Shown piece by piece: positions 1-11,629 of a stretch of DNA of 35,000 bases. The stretch lies in the NCBI GenBank assembly GCA_012295275.1, contig CM022672.1, positions 29,203,472 through 29,238,471 of the forward strand, written 5' to 3'. The first letter of the stretch is position 1; each line of letters begins with the position of its first letter. This DNA comes from Chrysomallon squamiferum. Taxonomy: Eukaryota; Mollusca; Gastropoda; Neomphalida; Peltospiridae. A program made the position numbers and the translations under genes. The notes under the pieces were generated by a model that saw nothing but the letters and a program-made list of their open reading frames with translations, searched no databases and was not told where the DNA came from.

Positions 1-3000
1 GCTTAGAAGACGGGTAGAAAACTGGTACATAGTTATCAGCGAGCGCGTTGGAGTCCATGTAGTCAGCGTCGTTGTCGGCATTATGTTCAAACTTTTCTGA
101 AGTCTGTTCCTCAGTTTCATCTGAAGCCAAAGGCATTTCTTTATTCGTGGTAATATTCGCTTCGTCGCGAATGGGTTCGGGAATTTCCGTGAGAGTATCG
201 TCTTTACTCGGAGATTCCAGCTGAATCATGTTTTTGTCCAGACTGTAATTTGTGACAGTATCCTGTATTATTTGTAAAGTTTCTGGCGGCAAATCTTTTG
301 TATTGTTTAATGATGCTTGTACGTCATCTGTGTCCTTATTGGATGACGACTTCAAGTTCTTGGTACTGAGAGCATTGTCCTCTGCTTCAGGTAACAGATT
401 ACTTTTTGTTTCAGCCCTCCCCTTAATCTCCTGATAATTACATTTGTCTGGAAGTTGCGGTTTAAATTCCACATCGTTTTCCTTTTCCATCACTTCTGGC
501 TTCGACTCTGTAACGACGACATTCTCAGTTAAAATATTTCCTGAAGGGTCAGTTGTATCCGCAATGTCCATGTTTTGGTCCGAGTTTTGTCGCTGGACGG
601 ACGATCTCCTTTCAGCAAATCTGTGTTTCTTTCTCTTTTTACGTCTGTGAGCTTCAGAAAGCTTTTCAAAATTATCCTTTTGCTCCCCTGTGTTTGATTT
701 GGAAAACATAACCTCATACTTCATTTCGTTATCAACTCTTGGGTTGTTTATATCTAATTTTGTCTCAAAAACGTTTGTAATTTTTTCTTCGTTGTCTGAA
801 TCATCGTGTGTCTGTTTCTCTGTTTTCTCTGTGTTAATTAAACTCGACTCGTCATCATTACCATCATGCCATTTACTTTTGATTTTCTTATGTTTCTTGT
901 GGATATCGTGTTTGTGTCTATGTGTCACCTTCATTTTGGAAGGTCTAGATCCACCCGTATTGTCATTCTCTGGATAATCATTTGATAAAAAGGGTGGATC
1001 TGTTTCCATAGCAATATCATTATAATCAGAGTTACGTTTCTTTCTCTTATCATATACACGGTCTATCACTTCGTTATTTTCTGCCTGATTTCGTGATGTT
1101 TCAGCTTCGACGTGTCTTTTTCCGCGATCAGTAACATCTTGTGATTTACTGTCACCTGAATCTTTGATTTGATTCTCATATGACTGCGAGGTGAAACCAG
1201 GAATACAATCAGTTACTGGTTTTTCAACTTTAGACAAAACGTCTCTTAAAGTCACTCTCTCCTGGTCACTCGTGTTGTCCATAAACAAGGATTCCAGACT
1301 GGACTCTGCGGTCATGTCTGGACGACTGCAACTACTGTTTAAATTATCTTTGTGATTAATGTTGGAAAGTTCAAACAAAAGATTTTCTTCGTCTTTTGTG
1401 ATTTGCTGGAAATCGTCTTCTCCTGGTTGCATGTCTATCGCGCTTGTGTTTAACTTGGCGTACTGCACGACTAAAGTGTTTTCACAAACAGACCCGTCTG
1501 GACTGACGTAGTCGGGTGACCGCCGCTTAACTCCACGAGAACCGTGAGCTGGTCTTGATCGGGTAAAACCTCCACCGTTAAAGTCCTCAGAGTCGCTCAG
1601 GCTGATTGGTCGTTGTTTTCTGTTTCTTGTTTTGGGTGTTCTCTTTCGTTTGTGATGTCTTCTGCCGTGGTTTGATTTTCCTCTCTCTGCTGTAGCAGTT
1701 TTGCGTTTTTCAATCACGGAATAATTAGGTTTTGATGATTCGTGTTTTTCCAGTACGTGTTTATTAGCTTTCTGTTTTTCCTTCATGATGTGACTGTTAT
1801 TATATTTCATTTCAGTTTGTTGAGGTTTTTGCATCACGCTATTATTAAACTTCGTTACAGTAGGTTTTTGTTTTTCCATCACGTTATAATTATATTTTAA
1901 TTCTGTCGATCTGTGTTTCTCCATCACAGCACAATTGATTTTAATTTCTTCAGCTGTTCCAGTGTCCATGCTGTCAGTTTGCACAGAATGTGTTAGAGCA
2001 GGAAGTCTCGTGGAGAACGTTCTCTCTCGATTTCTCGACAGCACATTCAGTTCTCTCCTCGTCCCATCCTGCACAAGCATGACTTGCATGGACCAGTCTT
2101 CAATATACGAGCTTTGTCTCGGTCTGATTCGCCTCAGTCCAGGCTCGGCGTTGACGTCTGTGGAGAAAAGGTAGTCGGTTCGTTTCGTTGGTACGGCGCA
2201 GACTTTAGTGTACGTTTTCAGCTGTGAGTTACGACTGCTGTGACTTCTGTTCTCAGTGATCTCGGTTTGTTTCTCTTCACTCTCTCTCCCACTGCTCCTT
2301 CTGTCTTTCAGAACCAAATACGTTTTCTGTTTCGACACAATAAACGTTGAATCAGATTTAAGCACCGGTGCTGATTGATTATTAGATTCTGCTATCACAT
2401 TTCTGTCATGTTTTCGTTTGCCTGACGAGTCTGTTACTACTGGTAAAAGATCGATTGGAATATTGGTTCTCATATTTCTGTCATATCGTGTTCTGCCTGA
2501 TATTTCTGCTGGTGGCAAGTCCGTAGGTACATCCTGACCTGAAGAAAAAACCAGAGAACCAGACGAAGCAACATCTCGAGCTGAGTGAGACGAGTCAGTT
2601 CTAAAAAAATCAGGTAAATTACCAGCGAGCAAGGGTTTAGATCTGGATTTAGCTCTGATGGCTTCGAACTGTTTGTGAAGTTTTGGTTTAACTGGAATAA
2701 GATCACAGGTTTCTGTCCTTTCTTTCAAACTATCGCGAACCTCCACATCAGTCAGTTCACTCGTTTCTGTATTACTCTCTTTAAACGGCTGCAGTTCTAT
2801 AACAGACACAGCGACAGTGTCCTGTCCAGTTATTCCAGCTTTAGCAAGCCGTTCTTCCTGTGTCTCATTTCTATCCAATTCCCGTAATTCTTTTAATTCA
2901 GATTTATTTTCTGTGTTGTAATCAGGTGTCTGTGACAGTGTCAGTGGCAGATACACGTGTCTAGTGTTGTTTGTAGACTTCAGCTGTTGCTGGGCATTTA

Positions 3001-3619
3001 ACGTTTTACTGAAAGTCTGTCTTAACTCCACGTTAACCCTTTCTTCTGATATTTTTGGCAGAGGCTTAAAATGAAGTTTAAGATCGGCAGAAACGGGTGA
3101 TGGTGATTTTCTCGTCGTGACAGGAATTCCCAGGTACTGTTTTTCCAACTTGTTGTTGTCTTTGGAATGGACAGCATTCGTTAGCGAAGTTTTAGTAATT
3201 GTTAAAATATTTTGAATTCGATTATTATCTCGTGGAGATTTCAGTTTAAACGGAGAGATACTAATTTCGGAGTATTGTGACTGATTAGACTCGTTATCAA
3301 CGTCAGACACATTCGATTTGGACTCAGATAATTTAGCATCTGGAGGTAGAGTGGTCAGGTAGCTAGGACCAGCACTGACGACAGGTAAACTTGACGTCAC
3401 AGTTTCTCCAAGACCGTGAGTCATTCGACTTTGACGCTTTAATATTTTTCGTTCCTGGACTGAATTTGTCTCTTCAACAGAAGGAAATGTTTCTTGTGTG
3501 TTTGTGGGGACGGGAGATAGTACGATTGGGCTAAGTTTGTCTTCTGAGACAAGCGGAAGTTTCTGAAGACCTGTGACGTCTTTCCAGCCAGTCGGCCAGT
3601 ATGTGACGTCATTATCCAT
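1..3619 (-). CDS. Large single-exon ORF, unrecognised disordered basic protein (partial, runs off left edge)
   Basis: An open frame runs from ATG at 3619-3617 to the window edge: 1,206 codons without a stop, one base left over at position 1. The start context is AAAATGG, and an in-frame TGA lies six codons upstream, so this is the first ATG of the frame. I do not recognise the family. The N-terminus reads MDNDVTYWPTGWKDV. The protein is rich in K, R, E, D, S, T and N, poor in Cys, and shows no signal peptide, membrane segment or catalytic motif. Basic clusters fall near residues 650-671, 855-862, 895-915 and 990-1000 and would suit nuclear localisation (inference). Residues about 563-645 form a short tandem repeat. 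A more ordered-looking block (residues about 500-560, with SYIEDWSMQVMLVQDG) separates the halves. Base composition is more GC- and CpG-rich than the surroundings, as expected of coding DNA. The C-terminus is missing. Confidence 0.88.
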   Translation of the reverse strand, partial: MDNDVTYWPTGWKDVTGLQKLPLVSEDKLSPIVLSPVPTNTQETFPSVEETNSVQERKILKRQSRMTHGLGETVTSSLPVVSAGPSYLTTLPPDAKLSESKSNVSDVDNESNQSQYSEISISPFKLKSPRDNNRIQNILTITKTSLTNAVHSKDNNKLEKQYLGIPVTTRKSPSPVSADLKLHFKPLPKISEERVNVELRQTFSKTLNAQQQLKSTNNTRHVYLPLTLSQTPDYNTENKSELKELRELDRNETQEERLAKAGITGQDTVAVSVIELQPFKESNTETSELTDVEVRDSLKERTETCDLIPVKPKLHKQFEAIRAKSRSKPLLAGNLPDFFRTDSSHSARDVASSGSLVFSSGQDVPTDLPPAEISGRTRYDRNMRTNIPIDLLPVVTDSSGKRKHDRNVIAESNNQSAPVLKSDSTFIVSKQKTYLVLKDRRSSGRESEEKQTEITENRSHSSRNSQLKTYTKVCAVPTKRTDYLFSTDVNAEPGLRRIRPRQSSYIEDWSMQVMLVQDGTRRELNVLSRNRERTFSTRLPALTHSVQTDSMDTGTAEEIKINCAVMEKHRSTELKYNYNVMEKQKPTVTKFNNSVMQKPQQTEMKYNNSHIMKEKQKANKHVLEKHESSKPNYSVIEKRKTATAERGKSNHGRRHHKRKRTPKTRNRKQRPISLSDSEDFNGGGFTRSRPAHGSRGVKRRSPDYVSPDGSVCENTLVVQYAKLNTSAIDMQPGEDDFQQITKDEENLLFELSNINHKDNLNSSCSRPDMTAESSLESLFMDNTSDQERVTLRDVLSKVEKPVTDCIPGFTSQSYENQIKDSGDSKSQDVTDRGKRHVEAETSRNQAENNEVIDRVYDKRKKRNSDYNDIAMETDPPFLSNDYPENDNTGGSRPSKMKVTHRHKHDIHKKHKKIKSKWHDGNDDESSLINTEKTEKQTHDDSDNEEKITNVFETKLDINNPRVDNEMKYEVMFSKSNTGEQKDNFEKLSEAHRRKKRKKHRFAERRSSVQRQNSDQNMDIADTTDPSGNILTENVVVTESKPEVMEKENDVEFKPQLPDKCNYQEIKGRAETKSNLLPEAEDNALSTKNLKSSSNKDTDDVQASLNNTKDLPPETLQIIQDTVTNYSLDKNMIQLESPSKDDTLTEIPEPIRDEANITTNKEMPLASDETEEQTSEKFEHNADNDADYMDSNALADNYVPVFYPSSK
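1680..1932 (-). repeat. In-frame tandem peptide repeat within the large ORF
   Basis: About five to six degenerate units of roughly 14-18 codons, each built on V-M-E-K followed by K-x-T-E-x-K-Y-N-N. Visible cores are CAVMEKHRSTELKYN, NVMEKQKPTVTKFNN, SVMQKPQQTEMKYNN, HIMKEKQKANK, HVLEKHESSKPN and SVIEKRKTATAE. Units differ in length but all keep the frame, so this is a coding repeat under some constraint and not a random microsatellite. Confidence 0.7.
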
Positions 3620-5225
3620 TTTGTATTTGTTTCTTGTTCAGTTAGCGTATAAAGAGTTAATGTTCAGATACATCATCTTACATTTTCAGATGACAGGATT
3701 TTTCAACAGTTGTAAACCCATCACTGTTCTTTTGGGTATGCTTGAACAATTGTTAATATACGTCTTGAGTTTAATTTCTATTTCATTGTTTTAACCAGAT
3801 AATGGCATGTAAAATTTCCAACTCATTTTATACTGTTCCGTTTCACAAATCAAATATTAACACTGCCTTTGGGATTTGGCAGACAATAGAATGATATCAT
3901 AATGACTTTACTTCTGTTGTCATGGTAACCTGTTTACAGATGTTCACAGAGTCTTCCATTTACAGTAATTTTTTTAACATTTGGTATTAAACAAACGTTT
4001 CAGTTCACATTAATTCATTAAACTATTGTAATGAATTTTATTTTTAGTAACAAACAGAAACATTTAAATAGTTCTGTATTTTCAGAGGCGTATTCCAATC
4101 ACGTTCGCCTTAATGACTGTAATATTTTGTTTAAAATCATTAAACTGATTAGGTAATTATTTGATTTTGTTTTTCAGTTGTCCTAATTACAGAAAGATTT
4201 TAAATATTTCAATATACGTTTATGATATTGTATTTTAGATCATTTTCTGGTAAACGTGGAACATCACTTTAAAATCAAAAACATTCTCAAAATAAATAGA
4301 AATAGAACAGGTATGGAATTAAAACAGAAGAATTTAACAGCATTTGTCAAATAAAAATAATATTAGAGCTAATTTGAATTTCCACATGCAATCTGAAAAA
4401 CATAATAAAGCCCATCACTTTTTATAGTATTTAAGGAATGGAAAATATATCTATTTAATTTTTGATAATTTCCTAACATTCAGCGCTGTCATTAATTTTA
4501 TCACCTCAAAAAACAATCAAAAGCTGTCTTACTTTTTTCAGTATTTTGATATTTTGATCAGACACTTTCAGAAAGAATGCAATTTATTTCTCTCTCGATA
4601 ACGAATCACGCGTCTAAACAAGTAGAATATTAAAATAAAGAAGAGTATGTATATTAGTTGAAATTAATTCCAATATCTCGGAAAAAGTCAGCTTTGTAAA
4701 AATGAAGGGCATTTAAAGTTCTAGACTATTTCGGCAAACGTATTCATACAAATCATAAAACATTCCAATATTCCAGAAAATGTCTGAATACAGTGGAATA
4801 TAAAAAAATACAGTCATTTATGTAATGTATGCAAAATCTGAATTATATTTCAACATAATTATATTGAAAGATTTTTCTAATTCATTCCAGTAATTGAAAA
4901 ACAAATCAACTCCAGCTAATCAAACGAAATATTCACAGAACGGGAACGTACGAAGCTTTTGAAACTCGAATCACTTCCTCGCGTATATAATCCCATTTTG
5001 ATTATTTTTATATGTGAAAATGCAAATAAATGTTTCATAGGAAATGGGATTTTTTGTAAACCAAACTGAACAAGAAGGTTTCCTTTCGCTGGATATTAAT
5101 GTAAAGAAATGTAAAACTGTCTATTGTAGCGTTTTTGACTGAACATTTAAATTAAACCAGCTGGAGACAGTAATCTATTTACACTCTAGACAAACAGTAT
5201 TTTAGTTTATATCTTAAATTAGATC
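3620..5225. other. AT-rich intergenic DNA, no gene seen
   Basis: No exon-like segment, tRNA or clear repeat. The part next to 3619 is the presumed 5' leader and promoter side of the large minus-strand ORF. I could not pick a TATA box or initiator with any confidence in such AT-rich sequence. Confidence 0.5.
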
Positions 5226-5530
5226 TTTGAACATAACGTAATCAAGTCTTTCCTGTAATATAACAACATCTACCTTGTAACATAATCACGAATATCCTGG
5301 AACGTAACAACAGGTATCCTGAATATTAATGACAAATATCCTATAAGTTAATCACACCTATCTTGTAACTTAACCAAGCCGCTCCTGTATAACAGCCACG
5401 GCGTCCATGTTGAGATTAAATCTGTATTGAATCTTCTTATCCACGTCTAGTCTGTAATTAACCATCTCTGTCCTATAACCACGAATATTCTTTGACTTAA
5501 CAACGACGTCAGTTTTGAGATTTTGTCTTC
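5226..5530. repeat. Decayed ~27-30 bp minisatellite
   Basis: Successive degenerate copies of a unit like CCTGTAACATAATCAC, followed by a variable spacer, repeat about ten times (for example starting near 5252, 5271, 5297, 5325, 5350 and 5472). A minus-strand frame of 85 codons (5370-5627) partly overlaps it. The right part (5,500-5,740) is richer in CpG, so a promoter or upstream exon of the large ORF is possible but unproven. Confidence 0.55.
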
Positions 5531-5789
5531 TTAACAACAATTCAGCCTGCTGAAACCCAGTAACTAAAACAACAATGTTTGCGAACGTCGTTTCATCTTC
5601 GACTCCTAGCACAGATAAACAACTCATCTTCGCCTTATTGCGTGTCTGGGTTTAATTAAGTCTTTATCTCACGGAACATCACCGGTCAAATTAAGAAAAC
5701 AACGCCATTATTTTGACGTGCCGGCCATTCCCTGAGGAGTAGCAACACATCCAGTGCCAGATTTAGACTTTTTAAATTGTGGGAATGTT

Positions 5790-5945
5790 AAAATTTGTTT
5801 GAAAATTCAGGAATAAAGTGCCATCCTATTTGAACTTGATCATTTTTTAACTTTCTGTTTGAAAATTAAGAAATAAAGTGGCACAGTAAATGAACTTGGT
5901 CAATTTTAAACTTTCTGTTTTGGAAATTAAGGAATACAAAAGGAT
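5790..5945. repeat. 60 bp tandem repeat, about 2.5 copies
   Basis: The segment GAAAATTCAGGAATAAAGTG at about 5801-5820 recurs 60 bases later as GAAAATTAAGAAATAAAGTG and again, more diverged, near 5921. The intervening TGAACTTG-TCA-TTTT-AACTTTCTGTTT is also repeated. Confidence 0.75.
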
Positions 5946-6149
5946 AGGATAATAAAATCATTTTTGTCTATGAGGTTTTGTTAATGGAAGATGAAGATAT
6001 TTGCCTCAAGCCTAAATATGCTCTGTGAAAAAAAACACCCCAAAAATTCAAAATAACCCAACAAATTCATAGAATTATCTCTTTGATACAAACCGACGTA
6101 TTTCGTTATTTATGATCATATCACAATAAATCTTTTACTCGTTATTCGG

Positions 6150-6480
6150 TCTTCAACTTCTGTGCTGGGTTTCAGCTGACTGAAACTGCTGGTAGCTGTC
6201 AAAGACGTGAAATTGTGCTCTGATGGACATTCATGTGGAGTGCGACTGCTGACTTTGATTCAGTTAATGTGAAGCGGTCTTTAGTACTGTTTACATTCTG
6301 GGGGCTCGAAATGGAAATGAAGCTCAATGTGAGTATTGCAGCTTTAAAAATATACACCAGTACTGAAATCTCCACCGCCCGAGTTTCACGTGCATTCGCC
6401 AAAATCTGACCCGCTAACGGTGATTTCCTGCAGTTGTAGCACGAAATGCGTTAGGGTGCATTGGGGCATTCTGTCCCATT
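6150..6480 (-). pseudogene. Possible relic of a Tc1/mariner-type transposase N-terminus
   Basis: An island of higher GC and CpG. On the minus strand it encodes ALHMNVHQSTISRL (about 6200-6240), which resembles the helix-turn-helix of Tc1/mariner transposases, where V-x-x-STISRL is common. It is followed after a stop by SVS-x-NPAQKLKTE, reminiscent of the basic linker that follows in that family. The frame is broken by stops, no DDE catalytic region or terminal inverted repeats were seen, and the match is short, so this may be chance. Confidence 0.3.
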
Positions 6481-6489
6481 CCAGGAACA

Positions 6490-7575
6490 TTAACAAACAT
6501 GGTCATTCAACAACATGAATACATTTTAAAAAAAGTTAAAAAACTAAAAGAAGTAATTTTGTAAAATCAACCATTTTGTTTCCTATCACCTTTTCTTTGT
6601 TTGACAATATATGTTTATTACGTATTTCTTCTTTATTTTATGTTTATTTGTACATTTGTTTTATATTATTGTTGTTAGTTGTTGTTGTTAATAATATATT
6701 TATTCTAGGGTTTACCAGTAGTTTATAAAATATAATATATATTCAGTTCGATGCTGAAAACTTAAAGAGGAAAATCTGGGTTACTGTTTTGTATTTTTCA
6801 AATTAACTGATATACGTTTTCATACTGTTGTCTACTCAGGAATGCATATACACCAGTGCATTTGATAAACCAGTGATCGTAAAGCGATTACAGCTGAAAA
6901 TAAATTCGAAGTCTGAGAGTTTATATCAAGAGCTGTCGTTAATGATTATATAAATAAATGGATATGAAAAAGCCGCGTTTTCGAAATAAATAAAAAATTA
7001 GTTTTACACGAATTCTAAGATATAGAACTCTCTCCCTAAAATGCTATTATTACTTTTAAATAAAAATACTTAAATTATTATCGCCATCGTCATATGACGT
7101 AGCAACCCATGTTAAACATTTTAATTTAATGCATTAGTTTAACATTATAAATACTTTAATGCAAAAATATCATTTAACATTATGTTTGTGATGAGTGGGG
7201 GAGGTCATAAAAGTAGAAATGCAACTCTTCACAAAGATATTAATTATCTCTCTAAGAATTCTTTGGGTTTTATTTTATTTATTTATTTATTTTATGGTTA
7301 TTATATATATTTAATATTTTAAATGTTTTTATAAAATTCATTTTACTTAATAAAAACGTGCAAAATAAATAAACACATTACAGAGCTTGATGAAATTTTT
7401 ATTTTTGCATTTCACGTTTAGATGATAATTAAAAAAAAAAAAAAAAATTGAAGAAACAAATATAATTTAAAACGTTTAAAAAGTTTCAAAAACAGAACAT
7501 TTCTCAGTGTGACCATGGTTCTTATGACATCAGAAACATTTTCACAATTAGCTGTCAAAAATATAAATATATATA

Positions 7576-7618
<43 letters not shown>

Positions 7619-8666
7619 GAAGTAATCACGACAATACAAATTAACAGTACAGTGAAAACTAAGACATTAACGTACGAATAGATGTACAACTAAGTGATAA
7701 AGCATCGGTCACTCTGAAAATGCAGATAAATTTGTTCATTTTTACACAATGGCACACTTTGAAGTTAAAAAGAAATATTCAGCATAATTTTAATATACAG
7801 AGAACATTAAACGAAACATCAGTCTTAACTGACAAACCACCAGACGGACGTTTTCGTTTTATTGATTCTTTTCAGTAGTTAATGATACGAAGTTAACGGG
7901 AACGTCCAACCATATACTAACAAACATTAAAGACATATAGTACACTGTTACTTAATCTTTAGAAAAGGCTGGTCTCCTATAACAAACAAAATCTGAAGCT
8001 GAAGTAACTACACCTATTTAGACTATCTTTAACAAAACTGATATAAATATAAAAGAAATAACTCGGAAATATGCTTGTTAACAACCGGTAAATTTAATTC
8101 TTGTTTTCTTGTATTCATGAACTTCGGTAACAGTGATCAAATTTCAAAAACTATCTACAATTCAATCCAGTACAGTTTTTTAATCAACACAATTTTATAA
8201 TCTGTTCTGCACAGTTTCTGATATTAAAAACAGCACAGATTTTACTTGTGCATAAAGGTATAAAATGCTGTAATTATAATACAGTAAATACATTCACTTA
8301 GTTTTACTAACAAATACAAAAGTGGCCGCATGAATCTGAAACGTTCAAGGTTACGTTTGATAACAATGAGTTGAAAACTTATTTCAACAAATAACGATTT
8401 TACTGATAAAAATAATTTATAGAATGTTTTTAATATACACATTATTATTATTATATATTACTGTGATAATAATAGAAATAAAAATGTGCAGAATTACAAC
8501 TTTTGCTGAACATATATACATAAAATAAAATTATATACAAACAATCTGAATGTTGTTTTATGTTAAAATGATTTAAGTACTGACTGAAAAACTTGCATGT
8601 CATAGAACTGTAACGGTGGGATAAGGTATAGAATATAAAAAATAAAAAAAGAAGATATTTAGACTG

Positions 8667-8715
<49 letters not shown>

Positions 8716-9180
8716 GTAATAATAGTAATAACATTAATAATAAATAAATAAATAAATAAATGCAAAAATAAATAAATAAGACCAAACAAGAACAAAATTC
8801 TTAAAATTGGCAACTTTCATATTTATATACTTAATAAAAAGTTTAATTCTGTCCAGTACATCATCAATTCATTCCAACTGATATTAAACAATGTAAGAAG
8901 TGAGTTTATCTGCATTCATGTTCACTATTGGCACCATATCATATCACACAGATGGCAGATATACTTTGTAATTATATCAGCTCATACAATAAAAAAAAAA
9001 CACGTTTACATTAACATCATTATCATACACACACGGAGGTGGGTTTATGGCTATGAGTAACATGTTATTTTATTACAAATAATTTTTACTTTGTAATGTC
9101 ATGCGATTATAAAACAGATGATGTATTTACCCTTATCAAATATGACTACATGGATAATAATTGTTCTATTATTTTTTTTT
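6490..9180. other. AT-rich intergenic DNA with microsatellites
   Basis: No gene seen. It holds TTTA runs near 7271-7293, an AAAT run at about 7573-7606, a long ATA run at about 8669-8716 followed by AAAT units at about 8741-8780, and homopolymer A or T tracts. The short open frames here (Leu, Ile and Tyr runs) are translations of those simple repeats. Confidence 0.6.
8669..8780. repeat. (AAT)n and (AAAT)n microsatellite
   Basis: About 16 uninterrupted ATA units, then imperfect ones, then two AAAT tracts. Confidence 0.95.
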
Positions 9181-9189
9181 TTGCAGATT

Positions 9190-9440
9190 TAAGAACGTGT
9201 TATTGCTTATATTTTGGACTCAGGATTTTATATATATATATATTATTTGTTTAATTATACATCTTGTTATTTTAGACCTATATAGCTATTTTTTGTAATT
9301 ACAAACGTATTGGACTCACATGGCTATATTTTGTAATTATGGTCTTATAAGGTTATGTTCTGCTATTATGGACTTGCATTGTTATATCTTGTTATAAGTT
9401 TTTATTCTAGAGTTTTAAAGTTATATTCTGTAAATAAGTA
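9190..9440. repeat. Decayed ~47 bp minisatellite
   Basis: The pattern GGACT(C/T)ACATGGCTATAT followed by TTGTAATTA recurs about five times (GGACTCAGG near 9217, GACCTATATAG near 9277, GGACTCACATGG near 9313, GGTCTTATAAGG near 9342, GGACTTGCATTG near 9370). A TA run sits inside the first unit. Confidence 0.55.
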
Positions 9441-10085
9441 GATTTAGCCCAGATAAATAATTTTTCTGAAAATGTTATAAAAAAATATCTTTGTATCAAA
9501 TGTTTATCCAGATATAAAATGATGCTGATAACAGAAATTGTACATCATTACATTTCACAGAATATATTTACCAGTGTTAGTTTTTACAGACAGCGAAGTT
9601 ATTTAGTGAAAGAGATTATTAAAATATCATGTTTACAAAAACTAGGTTTACTTTAGATAATTCTGCCTAGAAAGGATTAACAAAGTATTTTTAGTGTACA
9701 GAAAGTAGATTTACCTAACAATAACAATAATAATAATAATTGTATGGAATTTAGATTTACCTACCTATATCATACTGTTATTATACAGAGAATATTTATA
9801 TATCAGTAATGTAACACAGATATGTATGTACAGTGAGTTGTATATGAAAGACTAACAGTAGCTGTGAGATTTTATCAGTGAAACAGGAACATATAAAAAA
9901 GAAAAAAAAGAAAATGCTTTTGCGTAGTAATCTTGTCAGAATGAACCTCTATATTCCAATGTTTTCACTGATTACACAGGTGGTCTTTACTGCAGATTTG
10001 CAAACTCTCATCACAACAGTGAAATATTTCATGCAGTTAGTTTTGATTTGTTTTTGTCACTCAGATTTGCTTATCTCTGTTAATA
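9441..10085. other. AT-rich intergenic DNA, nothing recognised
   Basis: No coding signal, RNA gene or clear repeat beyond short AAT runs near 9725. Confidence 0.5.
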
Positions 10086-10087
10086 CA

Positions 10088-10385
10088 TCAAGCTAGAAAG
10101 GCATTAAAAATTAAGTCAGAATCTGACAGTAATATTCTTCTGACATCAGAGAGTGATAGTTTTGAGAGAATATGACAGTAATATATTCCTGACATCTGAC
10201 AGTGAGTTCTGATAACAAGAGTCATTAAAAAAGACAAATCTGACAAATATTTCTGACAACAGAGTGACACTGTTGTCACATTCAGACGCTGATATAGGTC
10301 TGACAGTCTGACAATCAGAGAGTGCAGATCTGACATTGAGACACTGACACAGACTTGACATTCAGACACTGATAAAATTCTGGTA
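10088..10385. repeat. Low-complexity array of TCTGACA-type motifs
   Basis: TCTGACA, CTGACAT, ATGACAGT and close variants occur more than a dozen times in 300 bases at irregular spacing. The overlapping minus-strand frames (93 and 71 codons) are by-products of this repetition. Confidence 0.6.
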
Positions 10386-11348
10386 ACTTGAGTTATATGA
10401 CAGTAATATCATTTTGTCTGATGAAAAGCTGCTGTTTTGAGTTTTTACTGCTCCAGGAATTTTCTGGACATATTGCACATGTAAACAAGAGTGGTTTGGA
10501 AATAAATTAAAATGTATTGTACACAAATAAATAGCCTTTGAGTTCTTAACTTGGTGGTTTAGTTCATAATATTTATATATTTTACACAACATTTAAAAGC
10601 AAAACAATTATGTACATGTATTTGTTAAATACACCCATATACAGTTTAATTAAAAGAAAACAGGAAAAAAAAAACCCCCAAAAATGAAAGTAAAAAAATA
10701 GAAACAAAAACTAATTAGAAATATAGAGAAAAAAAATCAATATAGAATACAAAATTCAGTATTTACATTAATTGAAGTTGGACATAATTTAAGTTAAAAA
10801 CATTGAAATGTTTTTAAAATAAAAATTTTAAAATAGAAATGAATAAATTTATGTTAATGCCTGAATAAACACATTAGAAACAGATGTTTACAACTGATGT
10901 TTCTGTTACAGATAATCAGAAATAAATGAATAATAATAAAATATATATTCATGAAAGAGAAATGTTTTGCTTTGAGTATTTCTTATTCATGTTTCATAAA
11001 CAAAACAAACAATCAGAATTTCAAATACAATACATAACAATACAGAACAATGCTTAGTCATAACCACTGAACTTTTATACAGAAAATAAATTTAGGTAAT
11101 TTTTACATTCTAAAGGATATTTTTGTCAATTTTATTATAATATAATCAACTATTATTTTTATTATTTCATTTTCTGGACTGTTTGGATTATTAATAAATT
11201 CTTCTTCATCTTTTATTATTTTTTGATACCTGATTTTCATTTTTTTCTTAATTCTTTTTATTCCTTATTTATTATGTTTCATAGATACTTTTTTGTTTAA
11301 TTTTTGGGGGATTTTTATTTTTTTAAATTTGTTTTAAATTTTTAAAAC
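10386..11348. other. AT-rich intergenic DNA, no gene seen
   Basis: A/T-rich with homopolymer tracts. No exon, RNA gene or ordered repeat was recognised. Confidence 0.5.
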
Positions 11349-11435
11349 AAATGTCACTGTTAATAGTGTTATTTATTTTATTTATTAGTGATTATTAAAT
11401 TATTATTTTCTTTTTTTTTAATTAAAATGTAGTAG

Positions 11436-11466
<31 letters not shown>

Positions 11467-11573
11467 GTTTAATTTTTACAGGAATGTAAATGTCACTGTT
11501 AATAGTGTTATTTATTTTATTTATTAGTGATTATTAAATTATTATTTTCTTTTTTTTAATTAAAATGTAGTAG

Positions 11574-11629
<56 letters not shown>

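Noticed and set aside
252-3794. Plus-strand and off-frame short ORFs over the left 3.8 kb
   Set aside because: They are shadows of the long minus-strand frame, which is open throughout and explains the base composition.
8451-8813. 120-codon Ile-rich minus frame
   Set aside because: It is a translation of an AAT/AAAT tract with AT-rich flanks.
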